Assembly (NCBI GenBank): GCA_045124055.1
Contig: JBGVKZ010000055.1
Span: 1 to 64,000, forward strand
Source of the DNA: CALZKI01 sp045124055
GTDB taxonomy: Bacteria > Bacillota > Clostridia > Lachnospirales > Lachnospiraceae
Direction of reading: 5' to 3'
Length of the DNA stretch: 64,000 nt
Position numbers and translations under genes: made by a program. Position 1 is the stretch's first letter; each line of letters opens with the position of its first letter. Positions 6,556 to 16,316 of this stretch are shown piece by piece. The notes below the pieces were generated by a model. It was not told the origin of the DNA. It made no database searches and saw nothing but the letters and a program-made list of their open reading frames with translations.

Positions 6556-8538
6556 TTAGTTTAACATTTTAATTAATTCTTCTTCAGAAATAATAGGAAT
6601 GTTTAATTCTTTTGCTTTCTTATTTTTGCCACTTGTAGATGTAACATCATTGTTAACTAGATAGGAAGTCTTTGCAGAAACAGAGCCACTTACTTTGCCA
6701 CCAGCAGCTTCAATCTTTTCTTTTGCTTCATCTCTATTTGCGAAATGATTCAGTGAACCAGTAATTACAAAAATCTTACCTACTAAGCTATTGGAACCAG
6801 AAACAATCTGTGGCTCTTCAAACCACATCTCTTTTGCAAGATTGCCAATCATAACAACATTCTTTTCAATATAATCATTGATAGAATCGTTCATAGCTTC
6901 GCCAAAATCATCTAATACAGTGAAATCAAAGCTGTTCATACAACACTCTTTATAGAAGCGGTCAAAGTCGCCATTGAAATGTTTGCTAATAGTCTTACTT
7001 GCAGAGCGACCAATAAGAGGAATGGAAAGTGAATAAATAAATCTATCAAGTGTAGTATCTCTTGACATTTCAATAGATTTTAGCAGCTTTTTTACTGACT
7101 TTTCACCAAATCCTTCAAGATTCATCATCTCAGAAGTATAACTTTTTAACTTATAAATATCTTCAAAACAAGTTAACCAGCCAAGTTCAATAAACTTCTC
7201 TAGTGTTGCTTCTGAAAGACCGTCAATGTTGATTGCATTTTTAGAAACAAAATGAGTCAGTTTACCAAGTAACTTGCCCTTGCAATTGTCGTTAGTACAA
7301 ACGAGAACAGTTGAATTATTTTCTGTTTCTAACTTTGTCTGACCACCACAAACAGGACAGTAACTTGGATATGTAATATAGTCTGGTTCTATTCTCAGTA
7401 CCATTCTTTCATCAGCAGAAACATTTCTCTTGACCTGTGGAATAATTTCATTGCATTTTGCAACTTCAATAGTATCGCCAATATGTAAATCTAACTTTGT
7501 TAGGATGGAAACATTGTGAACCGAAGCACGAGAAACAGTACTACCTGAAATTTCTACTGGCTGAAAAATGGCAGTCGGCGTAAGAATACCAGTCTTACCC
7601 ATAGTCCAATCAATATCCATCAGCTTAGTTCTATAAACTTCATCCTTAGCCTTATATGCGATACCATCTCTAAAATGATGACTAGTAGAACCTAAAGACT
7701 TACCATATTCTACATCATTATACTTAAATACAACACCGTCATGAGGATAACCATTGTCTCTGGCATACTCAAATACGTAATCGATATTACCTTGAAGGTT
7801 GTCTGGATTTAAAGCAATGGAAGTGTTAGCATTGAACCAATATGGAACAATATCAAATCCTAATAACTTAGCCTCTGCCAAGTTATCTTTTAGGCTATTA
7901 CTGCCACCTTCAACTACATTCCACCCATAAAAACGCATTCGTCTTTTTGCAACAAGAGATGTGTCAAGAACAGACAATGTGCCAGAAGCTAGATTTCTAC
8001 TATTCTTGTATTCGCCATTCTGATTAATTTCTGTAAAATCTTCATCCAGAATAATTGCTTCGCCATCTAAAATGTATGTATCAACCTTGCTAATTTTCAT
8101 AGGAACATTTAAGAACTGCTTAACGTGTTCTGTAATATCAGAACCTACAACTCCATTTCCTCTCGTCTCAGCACGAACAAGAAGACCGTTTTCGTAAGTT
8201 AATCTACAAGTTAAACCATCTAACTTAATGCTTGCAACAGTCTCTTTGTTATTAATAAACTTAAGTAACTCGTTAACATTATGACACTTATCTAAGCTAA
8301 GCATAGGAGAAGTATGGGTCACTTCATTAAGTTCGGTTAGCACCTTTGCACCAACTCTATGCGTAGGTGAGTTAGAGAATGAAAATCCAGCTTCCTCTTC
8401 CATCTGTCTGAGGTCTTCGAGTCTCATGTCATACATCTCATCTGACATGATTGGATTTCCTGTATTGTAATATGCATTGGCAGCTTCGTTGAGAATACTG
8501 ACCATGCCTTTCATTAAATTGCGTTCAATTTCGTTCAT
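6556..8538 (-). CDS. ligA: NAD+-dependent DNA ligase
   Basis: A 660-residue LigA-type ligase sealing nicks with NAD+. It has an N-terminal NMN-binding domain (YYNTGNPIMSDEMYD), the adenylated lysine K105 in SIKLDG, OB fold, a four-cysteine zinc finger (CPVCGG...CTNDNCKG), HhH repeats and a C-terminal BRCT domain. Length equals the bacterial family. The start at 8538 is chosen because GAGGTG lies 6 nt ahead; an upstream GTG (8547) overlaps that site. Phages more often carry ATP ligases, so this is a bacterial-type acquisition. Confidence 0.96.
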   Translation of the reverse strand: MNEIERNLMKGMVSILNEAANAYYNTGNPIMSDEMYDMRLEDLRQMEEEAGFSFSNSPTHRVGAKVLTELNEVTHTSPMLSLDKCHNVNELLKFINNKETVASIKLDGLTCRLTYENGLLVRAETRGNGVVGSDITEHVKQFLNVPMKISKVDTYILDGEAIILDEDFTEINQNGEYKNSRNLASGTLSVLDTSLVAKRRMRFYGWNVVEGGSNSLKDNLAEAKLLGFDIVPYWFNANTSIALNPDNLQGNIDYVFEYARDNGYPHDGVVFKYNDVEYGKSLGSTSHHFRDGIAYKAKDEVYRTKLMDIDWTMGKTGILTPTAIFQPVEISGSTVSRASVHNVSILTKLDLHIGDTIEVAKCNEIIPQVKRNVSADERMVLRIEPDYITYPSYCPVCGGQTKLETENNSTVLVCTNDNCKGKLLGKLTHFVSKNAINIDGLSEATLEKFIELGWLTCFEDIYKLKSYTSEMMNLEGFGEKSVKKLLKSIEMSRDTTLDRFIYSLSIPLIGRSASKTISKHFNGDFDRFYKECCMNSFDFTVLDDFGEAMNDSINDYIEKNVVMIGNLAKEMWFEEPQIVSGSNSLVGKIFVITGSLNHFANRDEAKEKIEAAGGKVSGSVSAKTSYLVNNDVTSTSGKNKKAKELNIPIISEEELIKMLN

Positions 8539-8548
8539 ACACTTCACC

Positions 8549-8743
8549 TCAGAACATTACTAAATCTTCACGCACGAGATAGCTGTCACAAGATGAGAAA
8601 TTGATATGTGCTTGCATAGTACACTGTTCAATTTCCTTTTGTGAACAGTAATCCATAGGCGCATCATAGAACTCACAAGTGACACATTTAATCTTGCACT
8701 TCTTATTCTTCTTGGACTTCTTCTTTTCTTTGTTGTCGCTCAT
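8549..8743 (-). CDS. Small cysteine-rich protein
   Basis: A 64-residue protein. A lysine-rich N-terminus (KEKKKSKKNKK) is followed by six cysteines, including CVTCEFYD and CSQKEIEQC, which could bind one zinc or iron-sulfur centre. It is the first gene after the promoter at 8823 and precedes ligA by a few bases, so a helper role in DNA metabolism is possible but unproven. Confidence 0.65.
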   Translation of the reverse strand: MSDNKEKKKSKKNKKCKIKCVTCEFYDAPMDYCSQKEIEQCTMQAHINFSSCDSYLVREDLVMF

Positions 8744-8759
8744 TTCTTCACCTTCCTTG

Positions 8760-8851
8760 TATAACTTTAGTAGTTAGGGACTTAAAATTTGGTTTTTAAG
8801 CCCACTAACTTTCCGCTATTATATTATACATCATTTAAATATGATTGTCAA
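8760..8851 (-). promoter_or_regulatory. Sigma-A promoter and structured leader
   Basis: TTGACA (8846-8851), 17-bp spacer and TATAAT (8823-8828) on the minus strand drive the ligA-nrd operon. The leader contains a long imperfect hairpin (AGTTAG...CTAACT around TTAAAA/TTTTAA) and the motif TAAAGTTATA (8760-8769). A 7-bp TGTATAA/TTATACA match links the -10 region and the leader motif. Confidence 0.88.
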
Positions 8852-8875
8852 TAGATTTTTTTAATAAATTTTTTA

Positions 8876-9832
8876 TTAGTCTGTAATTTCTACTTCGTAA
8901 TTCATCATTGCTTCGTAGCACTGTTTTGTAATGTTGCCTTTAGAATATTCTTCTTGAGCAACTTGCTTAATTAGATTTTCTTTATGTGTTTTGTAAATAT
9001 TAAATGTTTCCTCTATTGTTTTGCGTCTGCCGATAGCTTCTGTTTTATGCGTATATGGATTGCTACACAATGCTTGATATCCATATTTTCGCTTACGAAC
9101 GCCAATAGGCAAATCTCCTCTGCTACTATCTTGTCTGACAAACAGAGCATTTACATTAGGCGAAACGAGACAACAAGTATCAGGAGAATAAATTTTATTA
9201 CCTTTGACTAATATATCCTTATCCACAGCCCATTTATCGCCATTTAACCAACTATCAAAATTTTCTTGGCTGTGTAACCACTCATAGAAATTTTCAAAAT
9301 ATAACCATTCTTTGCAACATTCTACATCGTCATATGTTGGAAAATCTTGTTTATATTTTGAATCATAGCATCTAACAAGCATACATCTCCAAGCGATATA
9401 TTCTTTTGTATGTTTGTTGTTTACTTTTGCTGGATATTTAATTCCAATCATTCCAACTTCAAGGACGCTCTTAAAGTATGGATTTTTAACACTCCCAGAC
9501 TCAAAATGCTGATATGTTGTATGAACTTTTGCCTTGTGTTTATCTTGAAACTCGACAACAACATCTCGAATACCATTATATTCAACGATTTTCATCAAAC
9601 AACCTTGACTGTTGAAATTTTCTCGCCCTATTCTGCAATTTAAAATATGAGGATTAACTATATCACCATCTAAAAAATGACTATATCGTGACCTTTTCTT
9701 TTCTTTGTATTCGTCTTGGAATTCTACAACTATATTATTAGCATTAATATACTCAATAATTTTCATTGTATCTCCCCATTTATTTTGTTTTGTTAAACCA
9801 ATTCTTTCATTATATTTACTATCTTGTCTCAT
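8876..9832 (-). CDS. HNH-like homing endonuclease with duplicated N-terminal repeat
   Basis: A 318-residue protein of a phage homing-endonuclease family recognised by RCYD...YDDVECCKEWLYFENFYEWL and DKDILVKGNKIYSPDTCCLV. Its N-terminus holds two tandem units of about 55 residues, each with MKI(I/V)EY...VVVEFQD...Y.HF..G.(I/V).NP, probably DNA-binding. The paralogue at 58275-59060 has one unit. The start overlaps the RecD2-like stop codon (ATGA), with GAGGTG upstream, so it sits as the last cistron of the dnaE operon. Confidence 0.8.
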   Translation of the reverse strand: MRQDSKYNERIGLTKQNKWGDTMKIIEYINANNIVVEFQDEYKEKKRSRYSHFLDGDIVNPHILNCRIGRENFNSQGCLMKIVEYNGIRDVVVEFQDKHKAKVHTTYQHFESGSVKNPYFKSVLEVGMIGIKYPAKVNNKHTKEYIAWRCMLVRCYDSKYKQDFPTYDDVECCKEWLYFENFYEWLHSQENFDSWLNGDKWAVDKDILVKGNKIYSPDTCCLVSPNVNALFVRQDSSRGDLPIGVRKRKYGYQALCSNPYTHKTEAIGRRKTIEETFNIYKTHKENLIKQVAQEEYSKGNITKQCYEAMMNYEVEITD

Positions 9833-12084
9833 GAAACCACCTCGGTCAACATCTCACCTAAAAATGTATTTCTTTTATTACTATCTGACTTATTCATCGC
9901 CGTATTGATAGTCTTAACATCAGAAAAATGATAAACTCTTTCTTCTGCTCTGCTGATTGCTGTGTACACAATATTATTTGATAAGAAAAATATATGAGAT
10001 GATGGACAACAAAATACGATAATCTTATTCTGACTGCCTTGCATTTTATGGGTTGACAGTGCGAACGAGTGCTTAATCTGCCTAATTTCATCAGAAGAAT
10101 AATACACTACTTCGCCATCGAAATTGATTATTAAATCATTATCAATAATGTCAACAACCTTTCCTTGTGTACCATTTGGGATAAATACAATTTCACTTGT
10201 TTTGTCTTCACCCAAGAACAGTCTTGCACGATAGTTGTTCTGATTCTGTATGACCATATCACCTATATAATATTTGACTTCCAATTTGTCCTGTTTTACC
10301 TTGATGAACTTATCACTGGTCAAAGAGTTCGGATTCGCTATTGGTTGCAACATCTGATTTAATTTATCGCATCCATTATCTCCAATATTATAAGAACTAA
10401 TAACTGTTATATCTTCTACATCATTTGTTTCCAATAACTTTTTATACAATGCCAATATCATATCATTTATTTGTTCTTTGTTTGCAGGAATAAATGAATA
10501 TGATTTATCATCGCCAATTTGCGTAAAGGCATTCTTAGTCAAGAATTTTTGATTTTGACGAACATAAGTACAAGCCGTAAGCACTCCACCAACGCCCATT
10601 CTAAATACTTTGCTAAAAGTAACATGGGGTATCTTTTCGTCAATACATAAATCTCTTAGCAATGCTCCACAACCAACAGAGTTCAACTGAAAACTATCGC
10701 CAATTAACACTATTTTTGTATTCATGTCTATGGCTTCCAAAAGACTCTTAAACAAGTGAATGTCTGTCATGCCAACCTCGTCAACCAATAAAACATCTGC
10801 AATTAGTTTATTATTTTCGTTATACACGAATCTGCCATCTTGATACATCAAAATTCTATGTATAGTATTAGCTTGTTCGCCAATATATTGAGACAACTTT
10901 TTTGCAGCCTTTCCAGTTGGTGAACATAGAAGTGAGGTTTTATGATTGTCTTTTAATAGATTAATCAATGCTTTTGTACTAAACGATTTACCACAGCCAG
11001 CAGGAGCCGTTAATACTGTAAAATTATTATGACAAACGCTTCTCAATAAACCCATTTGTTCATCGGACAAGTCAATTCCGTTAACATTGCGATATAATTC
11101 AGTATTAAAAGACCAAACATTCGCAGTATTTTTCAATCTTTCTTTTATGTTGTTGCAAATGTATCTCTCAGTATCATAAGTACGCATTAACGCAATTTCT
11201 AGTTTATCTTTATTTAAATATATATCTTCGCTTTTAACCGCTTCTGGGAAGTAATCAATACATTCAGGTGTTAATTTTAAACATTCGCTTCTTAGGTCAA
11301 TAAGATTTGCTTTTGTACTTCCATTTTCTTCATTCTTCTTCAAAAGAAATAAAATACAAGACAAGCATCTTTGTTTGCTAGTTCTAATATCGTAATCAAA
11401 TTCGATTATAGGTTTTTCGCCATTCTCAATATTCTTCTTAGACACTTCTTCGATGTCCAAAAGTAACCTATCGGCTGTCTTAAATCCCACATTGGAAATC
11501 TTAGTTAAAGCCGCATATGGGTCTTTCTTTAAGTTCTCTTTTATTTTGTCTGTTGATGTATATGCTTTATATAGTCTTCTGACGATAGATAAAGTAAAAT
11601 ATCCTTGGAACTCTGCGATTAAATCTGCTAAATAAAAGTTGTCAACAATTTTTTCTTTGATTCTTGTAAAGGTGTATTCTTTAATGCCTTTAAGTTTACC
11701 TAGGTCTATTTCATCTAACTTGTTTTCTTTAATGATATCTAATATATTGGGATACGCTTGGCAAATAGTCCTAGCCTGATTCGGAGTTAATATAGACGAA
11801 AGAAAAGCATACACTTCTTCAGAAGTAGTGGGAATGTCACGCCTAATATTCAAGACCTGATATGACAGACCATACTTGCCTTCTTTTTCTATTGCTGTAA
11901 CTTCATATTCAATATCTTCACCTAAGTCTGGCAAGTCACCTACGACAGTGCAATTTTTATAACGGTTAAGTTGTATTTCTGGATACTTCTTTGTGTCAAC
12001 ATCCATAGCGTAGCACTTAAATGTTTCGCTACTAAAAACACACCTTTTTATCTTCCCTTTAAATTTATACTGCTTATTATCCAT
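9829..12084 (-). CDS. recD2: RecD2-like SF1 DNA helicase
   Basis: A 751-residue superfamily 1B 5'-3' helicase. The N-terminal half has helix-hairpin-helix features (ILTPNQARTICQAYP, LGKLKGIKEYTFTRIKEKI). Walker A is TAPAGCGKSF near residue 355, Walker B LLVDEVGMTD, and the late motif STHKMQGSQ contacts DNA. It matches RecD2/TraA-like enzymes and would serve fork restart or recombination. It overlaps the dnaE stop by eight bases, so both are made together. Confidence 0.92.
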   Translation of the reverse strand: MDNKQYKFKGKIKRCVFSSETFKCYAMDVDTKKYPEIQLNRYKNCTVVGDLPDLGEDIEYEVTAIEKEGKYGLSYQVLNIRRDIPTTSEEVYAFLSSILTPNQARTICQAYPNILDIIKENKLDEIDLGKLKGIKEYTFTRIKEKIVDNFYLADLIAEFQGYFTLSIVRRLYKAYTSTDKIKENLKKDPYAALTKISNVGFKTADRLLLDIEEVSKKNIENGEKPIIEFDYDIRTSKQRCLSCILFLLKKNEENGSTKANLIDLRSECLKLTPECIDYFPEAVKSEDIYLNKDKLEIALMRTYDTERYICNNIKERLKNTANVWSFNTELYRNVNGIDLSDEQMGLLRSVCHNNFTVLTAPAGCGKSFSTKALINLLKDNHKTSLLCSPTGKAAKKLSQYIGEQANTIHRILMYQDGRFVYNENNKLIADVLLVDEVGMTDIHLFKSLLEAIDMNTKIVLIGDSFQLNSVGCGALLRDLCIDEKIPHVTFSKVFRMGVGGVLTACTYVRQNQKFLTKNAFTQIGDDKSYSFIPANKEQINDMILALYKKLLETNDVEDITVISSYNIGDNGCDKLNQMLQPIANPNSLTSDKFIKVKQDKLEVKYYIGDMVIQNQNNYRARLFLGEDKTSEIVFIPNGTQGKVVDIIDNDLIINFDGEVVYYSSDEIRQIKHSFALSTHKMQGSQNKIIVFCCPSSHIFFLSNNIVYTAISRAEERVYHFSDVKTINTAMNKSDSNKRNTFLGEMLTEVVS

Positions 12085-15000
12085 TCTTAATTACCTCAAA
12101 TTCAGTGACTAACGGCTCTAATTCTTCTGTTTCAACCCAATCTCCGCCAATATTCTTCTTTTTGTGTACATAAGTAAAACCCTTAACGTCCAAAATAGCG
12201 AACTCACCAAATGGATTCTCACGATACAACTTTGACTGTCTAATTCTAGTCTTAATTTCTTCGCCCGTCTTAATGTTTCTCAAAGTAAAATGTGGCTTCG
12301 TGGGGTCTGAGAATGTTTTGAAATTAAGTACCACATAATAATAGTCGGCAAAATCTGGGTTTACATATGTTGTATATTCAAGAAACTCCATCTCAAACTT
12401 GATTTGCTCAACCACACCCATAGATTCATTTGGCAGTCTGCTACACAATTCCTTAATTAATCCCTGATTATCTATCTCTCTATACTGACTCTTTGTTTCC
12501 TTGCCAGCATATTTCGTCATAAGGAATTCCGTAACACCAAGCTCTTCCATTTTCTTTTTGGCAATAATTTTGGCACTTGCAAACTTATCATAAACCTCAA
12601 TTACATTTAAAAGATATTTATTGTTGCCAAATTCACTAAAGAAATCCAATCCAGTTAAAATATTTAACTGTCTCGAATTAAGCGAAGTTTTTTCTTTAAT
12701 ATCTTTTAACAAATCTGTAAATGTTTCATACTTGTTTTTGGACAGCTCTAATAACTCATTTGCAATTTGAACATTGCAATACTTAATACTACTAATACCT
12801 TTATAAATAGCATTATTTTCTTTGTCTATCGTATAGTCAGCGCCAGATTTGCCAAACTTAATTGGTTTAAGCTCAATATTATGTTTCTTTGCATATTGCA
12901 ATATCTCCAAACACTTATCTGAATCGCCTTCATAAATATTCAAAGCTGTTGTTATTGTTTCTAATTTGTAATAACATCTTAGCCAACCAACAACATAGCC
13001 AAGGAAGCTATAAGGCGTAGCATGATTTAAAGAGAACAAATAAGAACTTGCATCAATGATGACTTGGATAAAGCTTTCAATTAATTGATTAGACTCTTCT
13101 TCGTCAACATTATACTGCTCTTTCATTGTCTTAATAAATCCCTCTTTAATTTTGGGTATAAATTTATCAGTACCAGTTTTCTTTGCAAAACCTCTTCGAA
13201 CAATATCTGCTTCGCCCATTGTATATCCGCAGAAACTATGCAAGAATTCTATAATCTGCTCTTGGTAAACTAGGTATCCTAGAGTTGGCGCAAGGAATTT
13301 ATTCAACGCTTCATGTCCATTATCATGGTATTTACCAGTGGACAGTTCATCACGATAACTTGCACCAGCAGGTCTAATAGCTCCGTTTGCCATAGACATC
13401 AAGTCTATATAAGAGAAGTTTTCGTTCTGTTCTTTAATTTTTGCAATTGTTTCATCACTAAACAACTTTTTAATATAATCGCCAGCATATGAAGATTCAA
13501 ATTGAAAAATCATTGTACAATCGTCTCTAATTTCATCCCAAACCTTTTTATCATTGAATGAAATGTTGTCTGGTGTAATTCTTGGAATACCTGCCAAATC
13601 ACAAGTTTCATTAATCAAACCAACACAATCCAAGCCTAATACATCTAGCTTAACAAACTGTAGACCATCAAGCTCTTTCATGTTAATTTGAGAAATCATA
13701 TTCTCATTAGTCTTCGTTGTACACAAACCAAACCATTCATCTATAGGAAATGGCGACACAACAAGTCCTGCTGGATGATTGCCAATAGAAACGATAGTGC
13801 CCTTTACAATATCTACATACTTAAACAGCTCTGGGTATTTCTTAATATAAAAATCATCAATACAATCTTTTTTGTTTTCATCTTGATACACTGCATCGCT
13901 TAATGTCTGCGTTTCATCGACACTCATTCCCAATGCTCTACCAACATCCTTAATAGCGCCTTTTAAAGCAATAGTATTAAATGTAATAATATCGCAACAA
14001 TACAAGCCTTCTTTATTAAACAAGTATTCTCTAACTTTATATCTATCTTTCTTAGACCAGTCTGTATCAACATCGGCAAGCGACACACGCTCTTTGTTCA
14101 TGAAGCGCTCGAAGTTAAGATTATATTTAATAGAATCTACTTCTGTAATCCCAAGTAGGTATGCGATGATACTCCCACTAACCGAACCTCTGGAATAGCC
14201 GTAGCTTACACCTTGCTTCTTTAGTGCCGATTTATAGTCCTCTTCAAGCAAAAGGAAGTCCATTGCACCGTTGTATTTATATGTTTCTAGTTCATATTGA
14301 ATCTTCTTTTTATATTCGTTGAAGTTATCATACTTATCAACGCCTCTATTTTTAATGCCATTTACAATCTTTTCTTTTAATGCCTTTTCGGAATCATTAT
14401 ATAATTTCGGATACTTCTTAGAATAGTCTAACTTAAAAGGTTCAATAGATTCTGCCATTACATTTGTATTTTCAATCGCATTTAAATAAACAGCTTCTGG
14501 CAATGCATTCTGTTTTTTATATGCTTCAACCAATTCGTCATAAGTCTTAAATGTTAAGTCCCAAGACTCTTCATCTGAAAAGAAGACATTTTTTGCTTTC
14601 TGTAGAATGCTTCTGCCTTCAATATGAGTATCATTTAAACAGTGCGTATCAGTTCCTGCAATAAGCGGTATGCCAGTCTTTTGATTGATTGCATATAAAA
14701 CCTTATTGTATGTAGCTTGGTCTACGCAATTATGATGCTGAATTTCAAGATAACATCTATGTTTGTTTTTAATTAAAAATCTAAGAAACTCAGTTTTAAT
14801 ATCGTTTTCAGCCTTATTTAATACACCACCAAGACAAGCCGTAGTTATAATGATATCGTCAGATGTTTCGTACAATTCATCAAAGCCAATACGAGGAGCA
14901 TAATAGTAGTGATAATCATCTCTGTTAAAAGAACCAGAGATTAATCTGTTTAATTCTTTAACGCCATCATAATTTTTAGCAATTAAAACGCAGTGATAAT

Positions 15001-15262
15001 TATCTCTGTGCTTGTCTTCGATGTTTTTATCTGTCGTAAGATACACTTCGGCAGCATGAATGTATTTCATACCAGCAGCTTCAATAGCTTCCTTCTTATG
15101 AACCCATTCAAAAATGTTGCCATGTTCCGCAAAAGCCAAGGCGGTCATGCCAAGAGATTTTGCATATTCTACATATTCTTTATATTTTGTAACGCTGTCA
15201 ATATTTGTTACACCATTCGATAGGTCGCTATGTAAATGATATACTACGAAATTCTTGCTCAT
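12077..15262 (-). CDS. dnaE: DNA polymerase III alpha subunit, DnaE type
   Basis: A 1061-residue family C replicative polymerase. The PHP domain starts at once (VVYHLHSDLSNG), the palm carries GYSRGSVSGS and the metal-binding ADVDTDW, and KLDVLGLDCV and VYQEQI follow. Compared with host DnaE (about 1150 residues) it is slightly short, losing part of the C-terminus. Phage replicases are usually family A or B, so a DnaE copy is notable. It is the first gene after the promoter at 15338. Confidence 0.96.
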   Translation of the reverse strand: MSKNFVVYHLHSDLSNGVTNIDSVTKYKEYVEYAKSLGMTALAFAEHGNIFEWVHKKEAIEAAGMKYIHAAEVYLTTDKNIEDKHRDNYHCVLIAKNYDGVKELNRLISGSFNRDDYHYYYAPRIGFDELYETSDDIIITTACLGGVLNKAENDIKTEFLRFLIKNKHRCYLEIQHHNCVDQATYNKVLYAINQKTGIPLIAGTDTHCLNDTHIEGRSILQKAKNVFFSDEESWDLTFKTYDELVEAYKKQNALPEAVYLNAIENTNVMAESIEPFKLDYSKKYPKLYNDSEKALKEKIVNGIKNRGVDKYDNFNEYKKKIQYELETYKYNGAMDFLLLEEDYKSALKKQGVSYGYSRGSVSGSIIAYLLGITEVDSIKYNLNFERFMNKERVSLADVDTDWSKKDRYKVREYLFNKEGLYCCDIITFNTIALKGAIKDVGRALGMSVDETQTLSDAVYQDENKKDCIDDFYIKKYPELFKYVDIVKGTIVSIGNHPAGLVVSPFPIDEWFGLCTTKTNENMISQINMKELDGLQFVKLDVLGLDCVGLINETCDLAGIPRITPDNISFNDKKVWDEIRDDCTMIFQFESSYAGDYIKKLFSDETIAKIKEQNENFSYIDLMSMANGAIRPAGASYRDELSTGKYHDNGHEALNKFLAPTLGYLVYQEQIIEFLHSFCGYTMGEADIVRRGFAKKTGTDKFIPKIKEGFIKTMKEQYNVDEEESNQLIESFIQVIIDASSYLFSLNHATPYSFLGYVVGWLRCYYKLETITTALNIYEGDSDKCLEILQYAKKHNIELKPIKFGKSGADYTIDKENNAIYKGISSIKYCNVQIANELLELSKNKYETFTDLLKDIKEKTSLNSRQLNILTGLDFFSEFGNNKYLLNVIEVYDKFASAKIIAKKKMEELGVTEFLMTKYAGKETKSQYREIDNQGLIKELCSRLPNESMGVVEQIKFEMEFLEYTTYVNPDFADYYYVVLNFKTFSDPTKPHFTLRNIKTGEEIKTRIRQSKLYRENPFGEFAILDVKGFTYVHKKKNIGGDWVETEELEPLVTEFEVIKNG

Positions 15263-15290
15263 ACCACCATTTTTACACCTTTCTATTCTA

Positions 15291-15366
15291 TATAACTTTA
15301 AGAGTTGTAAGATTTAATTGATATTTTTTACACCATTATTATATCACAACCTTACAACTCTGTCAA
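15291..15366 (-). promoter_or_regulatory. Sigma-A promoter of dnaE operon, with inverted repeat
   Basis: TTGACA (15361-15366), 17-bp spacer and TATAAT (15338-15343). An 11-bp inverted repeat has one arm in the -35/spacer (15351-15361) and the other in the leader (15301-15311), next to the TAAAGTTATA motif (15291-15300). The geometry would suit a repressor. Confidence 0.88.
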
Positions 15367-15385
15367 GATATTATTCAAAATTTTT

Positions 15386-15642
15386 TTAATAAATTGGATA
15401 CACAATTATTGGAGCATTTTCGCCCATATAAGGAATGCTTCTGATAACATTATATTCAATCCAATCGATTGCTTCAATATCAGACCAGCCTCTTTATTCA
15501 CTAGATATTCAACCATTTTATCAAAATCATAAACTACTCTACCATCGTCTGTAACGCCAACCAAGGCATCTTCATAATCAGGATTGATAAAATGTGGAGC
15601 ATCTTCATATTCGGCATCTAATAATCTATTTGTTACGCTCAT
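15386..15642 (-). pseudogene. Conserved small phage protein, frameshifted
   Basis: Frame one reads MSVTNRLLDAEYED...DKMVEYLVNKEAG and then runs into unrelated sequence ending at 15406. From the same point a second frame reads WSDIEAIDWIEYNVIRSIPY and MGENAPIIVYPIY, ending at 15386. The joined product is a common small Firmicute phage protein of about 85 residues. Total length is one base short of a multiple of three, and restoring one G (GAGG to GAGGG) gives NKEGWSDIEAI. It is either a real mutation or a base missed in a G run. Confidence 0.8.
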
Positions 15643-15683
15643 AACAAAAACCTCTTAAAACCTTTATTTTATTGCCTAAAACA

Positions 15684-15727
15684 CACTATATATTGTGCTT
15701 TGTTTTTATTTTAGACACTATATATTG
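15684..15727. repeat. Two direct copies of CACTATATATTG motif
   Basis: Two copies of ACACTATATATTG(T/C)G about 25 bp apart, the second running into the last codons of the neighbouring gene. The same near-palindromic core forms the arms of the inverted repeat at 3206-3263. Confidence 0.65.
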
Positions 15728-16038
15728 CGGTCTCTTTCTCTTATTAATTTATTGCACATATGCTTTAGTTCATTATAATAACTTTCTTGGTCGTCAAAAT
15801 AGTCAAACATTACATCTAAAAATACTCGCTCTGCATCTTCCCATGTTTCACAAAGGTCTGAGTCTGGTAGTTCTTCTATTTGACCATCAATTTCATAACC
15901 ATATATAGGGCTTAAATCTTCGCCCATTATTACAAACAAACTGCCCAATCTAATTGAACCATAATAGCCATACAATACTTTCTGCGTAATCCACTCGTCT
16001 TGTTCGGGTGTTATTTCTTTTAATTCTAATTCCAACAT
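15718..16038 (-). CDS. Hypothetical acidic protein
   Basis: A 106-residue acidic protein with hydrophobic strands in its first half (YGYYGSIRLGSLFVIMG) and helical, acidic sequence in its second (DVMFDYFDDQESYYNELKHM). Its last codons overlap a copy of the CACTATATATTG repeat. The family is not recognised. Confidence 0.7.
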   Translation of the reverse strand: MLELELKEITPEQDEWITQKVLYGYYGSIRLGSLFVIMGEDLSPIYGYEIDGQIEELPDSDLCETWEDAERVFLDVMFDYFDDQESYYNELKHMCNKLIRERDRNI

Positions 16039-16068
16039 ATTAAGATATCACCATATAAAATCTTTGTT

Positions 16069-16302
16069 TTATAATACTGGTTCGCAAGTTTCAGACCATT
16101 GCTTATCTTTATGTTCGGACATAAACTTGCAACACTCATCCCATCCTCTTATATATTGAAAATGATATTTGCTACAATTGTTGCACTTAACTTGCACCTC
16201 TAAAAAATGAGCATCGTCGTCCATAAAACTATTTACCCAATGCCAGCAGACGACTTCATTACTTTCATGTTTACAAAACAACCTTCTTAGCAACTTCTTC
16301 AT
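16069..16302 (-). CDS. Small Cys/His protein
   Basis: A 77-residue protein with a basic start (MKKLLRRLFCKHES) and paired ligands CKH, CNNC and DECC, suggesting a zinc ribbon. It follows the TTTTAAGAGGT ribosome-site module. The function is unknown. Confidence 0.7.
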   Translation of the reverse strand: MKKLLRRLFCKHESNEVVCWHWVNSFMDDDAHFLEVQVKCNNCSKYHFQYIRGWDECCKFMSEHKDKQWSETCEPVL

Positions 16303-16316
16303 TTCATTTTTACCTC

